Positions 18,120 through 26,724 of a stretch of 64,000 bases of DNA are shown piece by piece. How positions within the stretch are numbered: the stretch's first letter is position 1; the number at the start of each line of letters is the position of its first letter. The stretch lies in the NCBI RefSeq assembly GCF_000341225.1, contig NZ_ANAC01000012.1:248001-312000 (forward strand), in the 5' to 3' direction. The translations under genes and the position numbers were made by a program. Source of the stretch: Nocardiopsis alba DSM 43377 (GTDB taxonomy: Bacteria > Actinomycetota > Actinomycetes > Streptosporangiales > Streptosporangiaceae). A model generated the notes under the pieces. That model saw only the letters and a list, made by a program, of their open reading frames with translations. It was not told where the DNA came from and made no database searches.

Positions 18120-21100
18120 TCAAGTGTGGTTCCAGAGGCGGGCGTGGTGGGTCAGTCCGGTGAAGGAGGCCAGGAGGCGGAGTTCGTCCACGGTGCGGGG
18201 TGCGGTGGTGAGCAGGTCGGGCGAGTAGACGACCAGGGCCAGGAGTTGGGCGCGGGAGAGGGCGACGTTGAGTCGGTTGCGGTCCAGGACGAAGGAGGGG
18301 CCTCGGCTGGTCTCGGCGGCGTTGGAGACGGTCATGGAGCAGATGACGGCGGCGGCCTCCTGGCCTTGGAAGCGGTCGACGGTGCCCACGCGTACGCCTT
18401 CGAGGGCGGGGTGGTCCTGGGCGGCGTGGGCCAGGGCCTGGCGCAGGGAGCGTACTTGGAGGTTGTAGGGGGCCACGACGAGGATGTCGGCGCCGGTGAG
18501 GGGGCGTGGGTCCTGGTCGGGGTCGAGGGTGAGGTGTTCCTCGGTCAGGCGTAGTGCGGCGGCCACGACCGCCTCGACCTCTTCGGGGCTGTGGGTGGTG
18601 CGGCCGGTGTGGTGGACGGGGTGGGCGTACACGCCCGCCTCCAGGTGGTGGAGGCGGCGTCGGGCGGTGGTGGGGTGGGCTTGGAGTCGGCCTTGGTAGG
18701 ACAGGGTGGAGACGGGGGCGCACACGTTCGGGTGCATGCGTCGGGTCTGGTCGAGGAAGTAGCCCAGGGCGGGGTCGATGATGGCCTGGCCGTCCATGAG
18801 GTGTTGCAGGGCCGAGGCGTCGGCGCCGTCGGTGTGCACTCCTTGGACGACCTGGGGCAGTTGGCGGGGGTCGCCGAGCAGGACGAGGTCGTGGGCGGAG
18901 GCGGACACGGCCAGGGTGTCGGCGAGGGCGAACTGGCCGGCCTCGTCGATGATCATCACGTCCAGGGGGTCGGCGATGGTGTCGGCGCCGGACATGCCCC
19001 AGGCGGTGCCGCCGATGAGGACGGGCTGTCCTTGGGCGGCGCGTTTGGTGCGCCAGTTGGCCAGGACCTGTTGGCTCGAGGGCTGGTACCAGGGGGCGTC
19101 GGGGTCCTTCTTGCCGCCGCGGGGGCGTTTGGCGGCCTCGATGGCCAGGCCTTGTTCGTTCGCGGCGCGCAGGGCGGCGCTCATGACGTTCTCGACGGCC
19201 TTGTGGCCGGTGGAGCAGACGCCGACGCTGCGGCCCTTGGCGATCAGGTGGGTGATCAGGCGGGCGGCCAGGTAGGTCTTGCCGGCTCCGGGTGGGCCTT
19301 GGACGGCGAGGTAGGAGTGGTCGAGGCGGTCCACGGCGGTGATGGCGGCGTCGATGAGGTCGTCGTGGTGGGCGGGGTCGGGCAGGGGGCCCGGGGGGTC
19401 CAGGCGGGGCGGGGTGCGGCGTAGGACGTCCAGGCCGGCGTGGCGGGGCCAGTCGGGCAGGGTGTGGGCGGCGGTGTGGGCGACCGTCTCCAGGGCGCCG
19501 TCCTTGGGTTTGGGGTCGACCGGGGAGCCGGGCAGGACGGCGATGGGGGCGCTGGAGGTGATCTGTTCGGGTGGGGCGGTCTCGATGAGGGTGAGGGCGT
19601 CGGGTTCGGCCTTGAGGACCTTGGCGGGGCGGGTGGTGGCGCTCTGTCCGGGGGCGGCCGGGTGCAGTAGGTGGACGCTCTCGCCGGTGGTGAAGGGGTT
19701 GGGGTGGGCGCGGTCCAGGCGCATGGCGACCTCGCGGCGGGCGTTGCGGCGTTTGCCGGTGGGGTGTTCCCACTCCCCCACGTGGGCCTGCCAAGGGACG
19801 GCGCAGTTGCCGTCGGTCTCCAGTTCGTGCAGGGGTGCGTTGGAGCGTTGGAAGTGTTCGCGCCAGGGCGGGCTGTTCTCGCGCCGGTAGTAGCCGACCA
19901 GGGCGGCCAGGGTGGCGCGGGGGTGGTCGGCGTCGGTGCGCTGTTCGGGTTGTTCGGGCACGCCGTCGAGGAGGGGTTCGGTCAGGGCGGCGTGGCGGGC
20001 GTCCCTTTCGGCGCGTTTGCGGGCGCGTTCGGCCTCTTCCTCGGTGATCTCGATCTGGAGGAGGGGGCGTGTGGTGATGCCCTGGTCGGCGCGGTGGCCT
20101 TCCAGCCAGTCGCGTAGGCGTGCGGTGGAGTGGCAGTCGTCGCGGTTGTAGGCGGCGATGTCGTCCAGGACGCGGGCGGCGGTGTCGGTGTCGCCGTCCT
20201 GGTGGGCGCGCAGGTAGGCGGCGTAGGCGTCGATGCTGGAGGCGGCGGTGGTGACGCCTCCGTCGCGGGCGGTGTCCAGGTAGAGGGGTTCGAGGTACTT
20301 GATGGAGTAGGAGCGTTGGGATACGCGCAGGCTCTTGCGGACCACGGTGTACAGGTCGATGAGCCGGTTCTGGCGTAGGAGCCGGTCGACCTCCTCTTCG
20401 CGGGTGGCGTAGGCGGAGCTGAGGTGTTTGAGCCGGTCCACCTCGTAGGAGGCGTAGTGGTAGATGTGGGCGCCCTCGTCCGCGTCGATGCGGGCGGTGA
20501 CGAAGTCGACGAAGTCCTCCAGGGCCTTCTTCTCCTGGGCGCGGTCGTGGGCCCAGAAGGTGTGGAAGGTCTCGTGTCCGTCGGGGTCCTCGGTGGTGGC
20601 GCCGAAGAGGTATTCGAGGCCGCGTCCGTCCTGGTGGGAGTGGTAGGGGTAGCCCTCCATGTCGAAGAAGACGTCGCCGGTGGAGGGGGCGGGCAGGGAG
20701 GCGAGTCCGTCGGGTGAGAACACTTCGGCGCTGACCCGCCCTTGGGGGTCGTGGGCGGTGCGGGTGGTGTCCTGGCGGACCTGGAGGGCGGCCTGGGCGC
20801 GGAGTTGTTCGAAGGAGCGTCGGGGCAGGGTGGTGGGGCGGTCCTGGTCGGGGACGCGGGCCAGGGCGTCGATGGTGGTGATGCCGGCGTCGGTGAGTTT
20901 GGCGGCCTGGTCGGTGCGCAGGCCGGCGACCAGGGACAGGTGGCGGGCGGCGACGCGGCCTTGGGAGCACCAGGTGGTGTAGCCGCAGCCGTCGCAGGCG
21001 GGTCGGGGTTCGCCCCAGGTGGGGGTGGGCAGGGCGGGTTCGCGTGCCAGGCGTTCCAGGAGGCGGGTGGTGATGGTGGCCAGGATGGGGGTGAATTCGG

Positions 21101-21689
21101 CGGTGGGCAGGGTGCGGGTGTGCCGGTCGCCGGTGATCAGGTGCATGTGGTGGGGGGTGTGGCCGGACAGGGTGGCGACGGCGTCGGCGTAGGCGGCGAG
21201 TTGGACGACGGCGGCGGGTCCGGGGTCGCGGGCGAGTTTGGTGTCCCAGGGTTCGTAGGTGGCGGGCCCGGTGTGGTCGGGTCGGGGTTCGCCGGTGGCG
21301 GGGTCCAGATCGGAGCGGATGAGGAAGTCGGCGCGTCCGTGGAAGGCGACCCGGTCGGTGAGGGGGTGGTGGAAGCTGGCCTGGTAGATGACGGGGACGC
21401 GGGCTTCCATGGCGCGGGCGGTGGCGTGCGCGGCCTCGGCCAGGGAGTGGTCGTCGGGGGCGGGGTCGTCGATGGTGGTGACGTCGCCGAACAGGTCGGT
21501 GAGGCGGTCGAGTTCGTCGGTCTCGTGGGTGTGGCCGTGGTGGGCGACGAGGGGGTCGACGGGTTCGGGGCGGGGGGCTCCGGGCAGGTGTGCGGCCAGG
21601 GCGGTCTTGAGGGCGCTGCGGTGGTCGCATTCGAGGGTGTCGACCAGGTCGGTGGGTGAGACGACCCATCCGGTCGTGGTGCGGAACAA
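18120..21689 (-). CDS. TM0106-type fusion: Fe-S RecB-like nuclease, RNase H-like domain, SF1 helicase
   Basis: A 1189-residue three-part enzyme. Residues 1-245 are a Cas4/RecB-like PD-(D/E)XK nuclease, with metal-binding region FHGRADF, YEPWDTKLA and four Cys (about 21, 232, 235, 241; last three C-x2-C-x5-C) in the pattern of a 4Fe-4S cluster. Residues 330-530 hold an RNase H-like exonuclease domain (FFDMEGYP, YNRDDC). Residues 780-1170 are a UvrD/Upf1-like SF1 helicase: Walker A GPPGAGKT (798-805), Walker B IDEAGQ (near 915), GDPRQLPQ, QTRRMHP, FQGQE, LNVALSRA. TTG 21689 is chosen because AGGGGAG lies seven bases upstream; a GTG at 21740 has no such site. The family is annotated as putative RecB-like nuclease; a role in DNA repair or defence is inference. 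Confidence 0.85.
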   Translation of the reverse strand: MFRTTTGWVVSPTDLVDTLECDHRSALKTALAAHLPGAPRPEPVDPLVAHHGHTHETDELDRLTDLFGDVTTIDDPAPDDHSLAEAAHATARAMEARVPVIYQASFHHPLTDRVAFHGRADFLIRSDLDPATGEPRPDHTGPATYEPWDTKLARDPGPAAVVQLAAYADAVATLSGHTPHHMHLITGDRHTRTLPTAEFTPILATITTRLLERLAREPALPTPTWGEPRPACDGCGYTTWCSQGRVAARHLSLVAGLRTDQAAKLTDAGITTIDALARVPDQDRPTTLPRRSFEQLRAQAALQVRQDTTRTAHDPQGRVSAEVFSPDGLASLPAPSTGDVFFDMEGYPYHSHQDGRGLEYLFGATTEDPDGHETFHTFWAHDRAQEKKALEDFVDFVTARIDADEGAHIYHYASYEVDRLKHLSSAYATREEEVDRLLRQNRLIDLYTVVRKSLRVSQRSYSIKYLEPLYLDTARDGGVTTAASSIDAYAAYLRAHQDGDTDTAARVLDDIAAYNRDDCHSTARLRDWLEGHRADQGITTRPLLQIEITEEEAERARKRAERDARHAALTEPLLDGVPEQPEQRTDADHPRATLAALVGYYRRENSPPWREHFQRSNAPLHELETDGNCAVPWQAHVGEWEHPTGKRRNARREVAMRLDRAHPNPFTTGESVHLLHPAAPGQSATTRPAKVLKAEPDALTLIETAPPEQITSSAPIAVLPGSPVDPKPKDGALETVAHTAAHTLPDWPRHAGLDVLRRTPPRLDPPGPLPDPAHHDDLIDAAITAVDRLDHSYLAVQGPPGAGKTYLAARLITHLIAKGRSVGVCSTGHKAVENVMSAALRAANEQGLAIEAAKRPRGGKKDPDAPWYQPSSQQVLANWRTKRAAQGQPVLIGGTAWGMSGADTIADPLDVMIIDEAGQFALADTLAVSASAHDLVLLGDPRQLPQVVQGVHTDGADASALQHLMDGQAIIDPALGYFLDQTRRMHPNVCAPVSTLSYQGRLQAHPTTARRRLHHLEAGVYAHPVHHTGRTTHSPEEVEAVVAAALRLTEEHLTLDPDQDPRPLTGADILVVAPYNLQVRSLRQALAHAAQDHPALEGVRVGTVDRFQGQEAAAVICSMTVSNAAETSRGPSFVLDRNRLNVALSRAQLLALVVYSPDLLTTAPRTVDELRLLASFTGLTHHARLWNHT

Positions 21690-21850
21690 GGTCCGGGCTC
21701 CCCTGGGGTCGGTTGTGGTGGCGTACGGGGGTCGTGCCACGTGGGGGTGGCGTCGCGGCTCTCACCTGCGGTGGGGGTGGGGCCTTGGGCGGGATTGTAC
21801 GCGTCGAGGGGCCCGGGGGTGGTGGTTCTGGGCGGGGGTGGCGGGAAACG

Positions 21851-21887
21851 ACGCGCGCCCCGGACCGTGGTGGTCCGGGGCGCGCGT
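21851..21887. terminator. Perfect 16-bp GC hairpin
   Basis: Arms 21851-21866 and 21872-21887 (ACGCGCGCCCCGGACC and its complement) pair perfectly around a 5-base loop. It lies 26 bases past the stop of the RlpA-like gene on the - strand. There is no T tract, as is usual in this genome. Confidence 0.7.
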
Positions 21888-21912
21888 GGTGGAGCGGTGG
21901 CAGGGGCGGGTG

Positions 21913-22674
21913 TCAGCCCACGACCTCCCAGTCGACGGTGCCGACGCCGGCTCCGGTGCCGATGATCTCGTCGAAGGCGGCCGTGGACAGGTCCAGGCAG
22001 CGTCCGGAGATGTAGGGTCCGCGGTCGTTGATGCGGACCGTCACCGACTTGCCGTTGGAGGGGTTGGTGACCCGCACCATGGTGTCGAAGGGCAGGGTCT
22101 TGTGGGCGGCCGTCATGCCGTAGGTGTCGAAGGTCTCTCCGTTGGCGGTGGTGGCTCCGTGGAAGCCGTCGCCGTAGAAGGAGGCCTGGCAGGTGCCGCC
22201 CTCGCCGGTGCCCTGTCCGCCGCCGGAGGAGGCGGAGGTGTCCGAGCCGCCGGTGTCGGTGGACTCGGTGCTCTGGGTCTCGGGTTCGGGGTCGGGCTCT
22301 TCCCGGATGGCCGGGCCCGAGGCGCTCTGGCTGGTGGTGGCCTGGGCGCGGGCCTGTTCGGCGCGTTCCAGGAGTTCGGGGTCGCGTTCGGTGTCGCCCT
22401 CGGCGGCCACGAGCGGGTCGGGCTGGGCCTGGGGGATGGTCACCGTGCTGGTGGCGTCGCCCGGGTCCGCGCCGGAGACGATGACGGCGGTCGCGGCGCC
22501 GCCGCCCACGACCAGGGTCAGTCCGGCGGCCGAGGCCACGATCATCGCGCGTTTGCGGCGCGAGCGTTTTGCGGCGCGGCGGGGGCCCAGGGGTGTCTCG
22601 GCCGGGCCTGTGGCGGCGGCGAGGTCGTCCATGGGGTCGTCCACCGGTGGGTTCTGGGGCTCGTGTTTGCCCAC
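21913..22674 (-). CDS. RlpA-like double-psi beta-barrel cell-wall protein
   Basis: A 253-residue envelope protein. A cytoplasmic basic N-terminus (residues 31-42) is followed by one membrane segment (about 43-68), a Glu/Ser/Thr-rich linker to about 160, and a C-terminal RlpA/DPBB domain. That domain has [35 protein letters not shown] and RCLDLS. The INDRGPY and LDLS motifs are those of septal-ring lytic transglycosylase relatives, so it probably acts on or binds peptidoglycan outside the membrane. GTG 22674 has GAAGGA seven bases upstream. The 5' region is over 180 bases and carries a GTTAC direct repeat that may be an MtrA-type box. Confidence 0.85.
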   Translation of the reverse strand: MGKHEPQNPPVDDPMDDLAAATGPAETPLGPRRAAKRSRRKRAMIVASAAGLTLVVGGGAATAVIVSGADPGDATSTVTIPQAQPDPLVAAEGDTERDPELLERAEQARAQATTSQSASGPAIREEPDPEPETQSTESTDTGGSDTSASSGGGQGTGEGGTCQASFYGDGFHGATTANGETFDTYGMTAAHKTLPFDTMVRVTNPSNGKSVTVRINDRGPYISGRCLDLSTAAFDEIIGTGAGVGTVDWEVVG

Positions 22675-22855
22675 AACGCAGTCCTTCGAACGGGAACAGG
22701 GCAGGGCGGCCGCCTCCTGGCGCGTGTCCCCTTCGGGGGGTCGAAGGGTGTCGACGCTCCTGGGGGTGCGGGGTCCACGGGTGTGGGCCGGGCACGGGCG
22801 GAGCCGGGACCGCCGGCGTTTGGCGTTGCACGGGGTCTGGGCGCAGAGCTTAGGG

Positions 22856-22871
22856 GTAACGCGAGAGTAAC
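22856..22871 (-). promoter_or_regulatory. GTTAC-n6-GTTAC direct repeat, possible MtrA/GlnR-type box
   Basis: On the - strand, GTTAC (22867-22871) and GTTAC (22856-22860) are separated by six bases, about 185 bases upstream of the RlpA-like start. The 5-n6-5 direct repeat is the form bound by actinobacterial OmpR-type regulators such as MtrA and GlnR. MtrA is known to control peptidoglycan hydrolase genes, so an MtrA site is the more likely reading, but this is inference. Confidence 0.4.
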
Positions 22872-22902
22872 GGTACCGGAAAGAGGGGGTTTGTGGAACT
22901 TA

Positions 22903-24012
22903 TCACCCGGTGGGTGTGCGTCGCGGGGGGAGATGGCCGTTGAACAGGGACTTCGCCGGATCGGGGAGTTCTCGGCCGTCGAGTTCGGCCACGGCGCGGG
23001 ACAGGGAGGGGTTGTCCAGGTGGCCTCCGACGGTGCGGATCATGTCGGCCATGGTGGGCAGGAGTGGGGCTCCGAGGGCGGTGACGGCGTAGCGGGTGGC
23101 CACGGCGGGGGTGCGTGAGGCGCCGGCCCAGCAGTGCAGGAGGACGCGTCGGCCTTGGGCGCGCAGGTCGGTGACGGCCGCGGCGGCCTCGTTCAGGGTG
23201 AAGTGGAGGTTGGCGTTGGCGGCGGAGGAGTCGTGCAGCCAGAAGCGGAGCCAGTCGTGGTGGGGCAGGTGGGGCGCGTCGTCGGGGTGGGTGCGGCACA
23301 GGGAGACGACCGTGTCCACTGCGTGGGGGTTGTTTCTGAGGTATTCCATGTCGCCGAGCAGGACGTGGGGGTCCAGGGGGTGGGGGACGGCGAAGGAGGG
23401 GAAGGTGTGTCCGTCCTCGCTGTTCAGGGGTGAGAGCGGCCAGCGCTCTTCGTCGGGGGTGGGACCGGCCAGGCGTAGCGCCTCGGTGGTGGGGGTGTGG
23501 GGGTCGGTGTGCGCGCCGATGCCGCGCAGGGCCCGGGCGGGCAGGGCGGAGGCGCCCCAGAGCGCTCCGGCCAGCGCCCCGGTGTAGAGGGCGGTGGGCA
23601 GGTCGTGGGCGTGGTGGGCGGCGCGGACGGCCTGGACGAGGTGGTCGCAGGCGAAGGAGCCGCGTGCGGGGTCGTGTGGGGTGGGGGGTGTGCGGGTCAG
23701 GGCCTTCCAGGAGGCGCCGCGCGGGTCGTGGTGGGGGGCGTCGTCGAGTTCGGGGAGGTGTTCGGGCGGGGTTCCGGTGCGGGCCAGGGCTCGTAGGGCC
23801 CGGACCCAGGCCCGGTCGGTGGGGTCGGTGGGCGGGTGGGGTGTCTCCTCTCTGGTGGTGAGTTCCTCCAGGGCTGCGTGGGTGAGCCGTTTCAGGGCGG
23901 GGGGCGGGTGTGGTTTCGCGTGGGGGGCCTCCAGGGCGGCCGCGGCGGGTGCGCCCAGTAGGGCTCCGACTGCGCGGTCGTGGCGGGGGCGTTCGTGGGG
24001 GCGTGGGGTCAT
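22903..24012 (-). CDS. Degenerate ADP-ribosylglycohydrolase domain fused to dual-specificity phosphatase
   Basis: A 369-residue two-domain protein. Residues 1-200 resemble ADP-ribosylglycohydrolases (opening RAVGALLGAPAAAAL, later TALYTGALAGALWGA) but lack the acidic metal-binding motifs, so this half is probably inactive. Residues 210-369 are a dual-specificity phosphatase fold with the P-loop HCWAGASRT near 293-301 (Cys nucleophile, Arg) and a possible general-acid Asp in WLHDSSA. ATG 24012 has GGAG six bases upstream. It is divergent from an intact ADP-ribosylglycohydrolase gene 148 bases away. A joint role in removing or sensing ADP-ribose or phosphoryl marks is inference. Confidence 0.75.
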   Translation of the reverse strand: MTPRPHERPRHDRAVGALLGAPAAAALEAPHAKPHPPPALKRLTHAALEELTTREETPHPPTDPTDRAWVRALRALARTGTPPEHLPELDDAPHHDPRGASWKALTRTPPTPHDPARGSFACDHLVQAVRAAHHAHDLPTALYTGALAGALWGASALPARALRGIGAHTDPHTPTTEALRLAGPTPDEERWPLSPLNSEDGHTFPSFAVPHPLDPHVLLGDMEYLRNNPHAVDTVVSLCRTHPDDAPHLPHHDWLRFWLHDSSAANANLHFTLNEAAAAVTDLRAQGRRVLLHCWAGASRTPAVATRYAVTALGAPLLPTMADMIRTVGGHLDNPSLSRAVAELDGRELPDPAKSLFNGHLPPRRTPTG

Positions 24013-24160
24013 GGGTGCTCCTGGGTGCGGTGTGGGTCCGAGGGGGTCTCTACCCGCTGGTGGTGAGGAGGGCACACGGGTCGCCTTTTGTGGTCAAGCG
24101 TGTACATATCGTGGTGGTGTGCTGTGGACAGGCAGGGTCGGGTCGGTGAGGATGTGGAGG

Positions 24161-25072
24161 ATGGTCACCTTCGATCTTTCTCCTTCGGCGCGTGCCCTGG
24201 CCGCTCTGTCGGCTCTGGCTGTGGGGGACGCCTTCGGTTCTCGGCTGGCCGACCCCGACCATGGGGGTTCGATCCCCGATCGGATCCCGCCCTGGGGCCC
24301 ATGGCGGTGGAGCGACGACACCGAGATGGCGGCGTCGGTCCACGCCGAGGTGGTGCGCGGCCAGGGGGTGGACCCGGACCGGTTGGCCGCCTCCTTCGTG
24401 CGTCGTCACGACTCCGGGCGTGGCTATGGGGCCGGGACCGAACGTCTGTTGCGTGAGGCCGCCGGGGGCCGTGAGCTGCGTGAGGCGGCGGCGCGGGCCT
24501 TCGACGGCGCCGGTTCGTGGGGCAACGGGGCGGCGATGCGGGTGGCGCCGTTGGGCGCCTACTTCGCCGACGATCTGGATCGGGTGGTGGAGCAGGCGCG
24601 GGTGAGCGCGCGTGTCACCCACACCCACCCCGAGGCGGTGGAGGGCGCGGTAGCGGTCGCGGTGGCCGCGGCTCTGATGGCCCGACACGAGTGGTGGGGG
24701 CCGGGCCGGTTCCTGGACCGGGTGGCCGAGGCGCTCGAGCCGGGCCCGGTGCGCGAGGGGGTGCGCGACGCGCGTGCGTTGCTGGTCTCCTCCGACCCGT
24801 TGGGCGCGGCCGCGGAGTTGGGGTCGGGGGCATCGGCGCGGGCGGTGGACACGGTGCCCTTCGCGTTGTGGGTGGTGGCCCGCTATCGGGGCGGGCTCGA
24901 GTCGGCGTTGTGGGCGACGGTGGCGCCGGGCGGGGACATGGACACCACGTGCGCGATCGTGTCGGGGGTGCTGGGGGCGGGTTCCTCGGGCGCTCCGGCC
25001 TCGCGTGAGTGGTCCTCTCGGGTGGAGGCGTTGCCGTCCTGGGCCCTGGCCGGTGAGGGCGTGGGGCTCTAG
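24161..25072 (+). CDS. ADP-ribosylglycohydrolase family protein
   Basis: A 303-residue enzyme of the ARH/DraG family, which removes ADP-ribose from proteins or hydrolyses related conjugates using two Mg ions. The metal-binding sets are intact: LAVGDAFGSRL, SDDTEMA near residue 48, GSWGNGAAMRVAPLGAYF, and GGDMDTTCAIVSGVLGA near residue 260. ATG 24161 is chosen over ATG 24152 because GTGAGG is then about nine bases upstream. It is divergent from the ARH-phosphatase fusion, so the two may share a promoter region. The target is unknown. Confidence 0.88.
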   Translation: MVTFDLSPSARALAALSALAVGDAFGSRLADPDHGGSIPDRIPPWGPWRWSDDTEMAASVHAEVVRGQGVDPDRLAASFVRRHDSGRGYGAGTERLLREAAGGRELREAAARAFDGAGSWGNGAAMRVAPLGAYFADDLDRVVEQARVSARVTHTHPEAVEGAVAVAVAAALMARHEWWGPGRFLDRVAEALEPGPVREGVRDARALLVSSDPLGAAAELGSGASARAVDTVPFALWVVARYRGGLESALWATVAPGGDMDTTCAIVSGVLGAGSSGAPASREWSSRVEALPSWALAGEGVGL

Positions 25073-25100
25073 GGTCGGCGGGGGCGCCGGCGGGCGGGGT

Positions 25101-25493
25101 TCATCGGCGTGGTCGTGGGGCGGGGGCTCGTTCCAGGCGGGAGCAGTCCGCCTCGGGGTCGCGGGTGAGGGCGATCACCAGGTCGAGCCGGTCGCGTACG
25201 GCGAGCAGGTCGTCGATGCGCTCGTCGACGCGTTCGCGTTCGTCGACCAGTAGTCCCAGGAGCGCCGGGTCGGGTTCTCCGGAGTCCACGCACGGTAGGA
25301 CCTCGCGGACCACTCTGCTGGGCAGGCCCGCGGAGTACAGCCGCTGGATCAGTTCGACCCGTGCCACGGCGGTGTCGGGGTAGTGCCGTTGGCCTCCGGG
25401 GCCGCGTTCGGCGGGGAGCAGTTCCTGTTCCTCGTAGTAGCGCAGTGCCCGAACGCTCACTCCCGCCTTCTCGGCGACCTCTCCGATGCGCAC
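25101..25493 (-). CDS. MerR-family transcriptional regulator
   Basis: A 130-residue MerR regulator. The winged HTH (RIGEVAEKAGVSVRALRYYEEQELL) leads into the long dimerisation helix. The C-terminal effector part is short, with one Cys in CVDSGE and one in DCSRLE. It is divergent from an NADP-dependent oxidoreductase, and a MerR-type operator lies between the two starts, so it very probably controls that gene. The inducer is unknown. Confidence 0.9.
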   Translation of the reverse strand: MRIGEVAEKAGVSVRALRYYEEQELLPAERGPGGQRHYPDTAVARVELIQRLYSAGLPSRVVREVLPCVDSGEPDPALLGLLVDERERVDERIDDLLAVRDRLDLVIALTRDPEADCSRLERAPAPRPRR

Positions 25494-25525
25494 GGGTCCT
25501 CCTTCGTCGGGGTGTCCGGCACGAC

Positions 25526-25556
25526 TTGCACCTGACGTTGACGTCAGGTTCTAGGT
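25526..25556 (+). promoter_or_regulatory. MerR-type promoter/operator with 19-bp spacer
   Basis: TTGCAC (-35, 25526-25531) and CTAGGT (-10, 25551-25556) are 19 bases apart, the stretched spacing typical of MerR-activated promoters. Between them sits an inverted repeat CCTGACG-TTGA-CGTCAGG (25531-25548). It faces the oxidoreductase gene at 25630. Confidence 0.75.
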
Positions 25557-25629
25557 TAGCCGGCGTCGGCGTCCGCCGACCATTCCTCCCATCGGCCCGT
25601 TCGGGTCGTACGGAAAGGCGGAGAACATC

Positions 25630-26568
25630 ATGCGCGCGGTTCGTTATCACGAGTACGGCGGTGTGGACACCCTCGTGGTCGAGGAGGCGCCGGAGCCCTC
25701 TCCGGGCCCCGGCGAGATTCGTGTCCGGGTCGCGGCGGCCGGGGTCAACCCCATCGACTGGAAGGTGCGTTCGGGGGCGTTGCGCGGGCTCTTGCCCGTG
25801 GAGCTGCCGGCGATCCCCGGGCGCGACGCCGTGGGTGTGGTCGATCGGATCGGTGCCGGGGTGCGCGGTGTGGGTCCGGGCGAGCGTGTCTTCGGGTTGG
25901 GCGGTGTCACCGGAGCGACGGCGGAGCTGGCGGTGTTCTCGGCCTGGGCTCGGGTTCCCGAGGCCTGGACCGACGAGGAGGCCGCGGGGGCGGGGCTGGC
26001 GTCGGTGACCGCGCTGGGCGGGTTGAACGCGCTGGGCCCCTTGAAGGGGCGCACCCTGTTGGTGGAGGGGGCGGCCGGAGGTGTGGGCGGCGCGGCCGTG
26101 GAGATCGCGCGGGCCTTGGGGGCGACCGTGATCGGGACGGCGAGCGAGCGCAATCACGGTTTCCTCGCCTCGTTGGGGGCCGTTCCCACCAGCTATGGGC
26201 CGGGCCTGGCCGAGCGTGTGGCCGCTCTGGCGCCGGAGGGGGTCGACGTCGCGTTGGACACCGCGGCCTCCGGTTCGTTGGCCGATCTCGTCGCGATCGT
26301 GGGCGGTCCCGATCGTGTCTCGACGGTGGCCGATCACGCCGGCGCGCGGCGTCTGGGGGTGCGCGTGGCCGACGCGGAGAACGATTCCGCGCTCTTGGCG
26401 CGGGCGGGCGAGCTCGGTCGGCGGGGTCTCTATACGCCGCGTGTCGAGAGGGCCTATCCCTTGGAGCGGGTCGGGTGGGCGCACGCCCGTTCCGAGAGCG
26501 GACGTGTGCGGGGCAAGGTCGTGGTCCTGGTCCGAGCGGGCCGGGCTCCTTCTCCGACGGGATCGTGA
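25630..26568 (+). CDS. Zinc-independent NADP-dependent oxidoreductase (MDR family)
   Basis: A 312-residue medium-chain dehydrogenase/reductase of the quinone oxidoreductase type. An N-terminal GroES-like fold (RAVRYHEYGG, GVNPIDWKVRSG, PGRDAVGVV) is followed by a Rossmann domain with nucleotide motif EGAAGGVGGAAVE near residue 150. No zinc ligands are present. The MerR regulator upstream and its operator suggest induction by a toxic small molecule. A good upstream GGAAAGGCGGAG precedes ATG 25630. Confidence 0.88.
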   Translation: MRAVRYHEYGGVDTLVVEEAPEPSPGPGEIRVRVAAAGVNPIDWKVRSGALRGLLPVELPAIPGRDAVGVVDRIGAGVRGVGPGERVFGLGGVTGATAELAVFSAWARVPEAWTDEEAAGAGLASVTALGGLNALGPLKGRTLLVEGAAGGVGGAAVEIARALGATVIGTASERNHGFLASLGAVPTSYGPGLAERVAALAPEGVDVALDTAASGSLADLVAIVGGPDRVSTVADHAGARRLGVRVADAENDSALLARAGELGRRGLYTPRVERAYPLERVGWAHARSESGRVRGKVVVLVRAGRAPSPTGS

Positions 26569-26668
26569 CCTCCTGATTTGAGGGTTGGAACGGTGTAGGC
26601 GCCTGTTATCAGGGGTTTTCTCCGCTCAGGTCTCATAAAGCAGTTCGATGACACACTTGAAGTACGGG

Positions 26669-26696
26669 GAGGGGCCGGTCCGTGGGTCGGCCCCTC
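26669..26696. terminator. 9-bp GC hairpin, candidate terminator
   Basis: GAGGGGCCG (26669-26677) pairs with CGGCCCCTC (26688-26696) around a 10-base loop, followed by GTTCTTC. It lies 100 bases after the oxidoreductase stop and just before the DUF6194 gene, so it could also act in that gene's leader. Confidence 0.5.
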
Positions 26697-26724
26697 GTTC
26701 TTCGATGTGTCGAAGGGGTGGGAC

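Noticed and set aside
22675..22902. A c-di-AMP (ydaO-type) riboswitch in the RlpA-like leader
   Set aside because: Such leaders often precede actinobacterial wall hydrolases, but the conserved riboswitch core segments could not be found in the - strand sequence.
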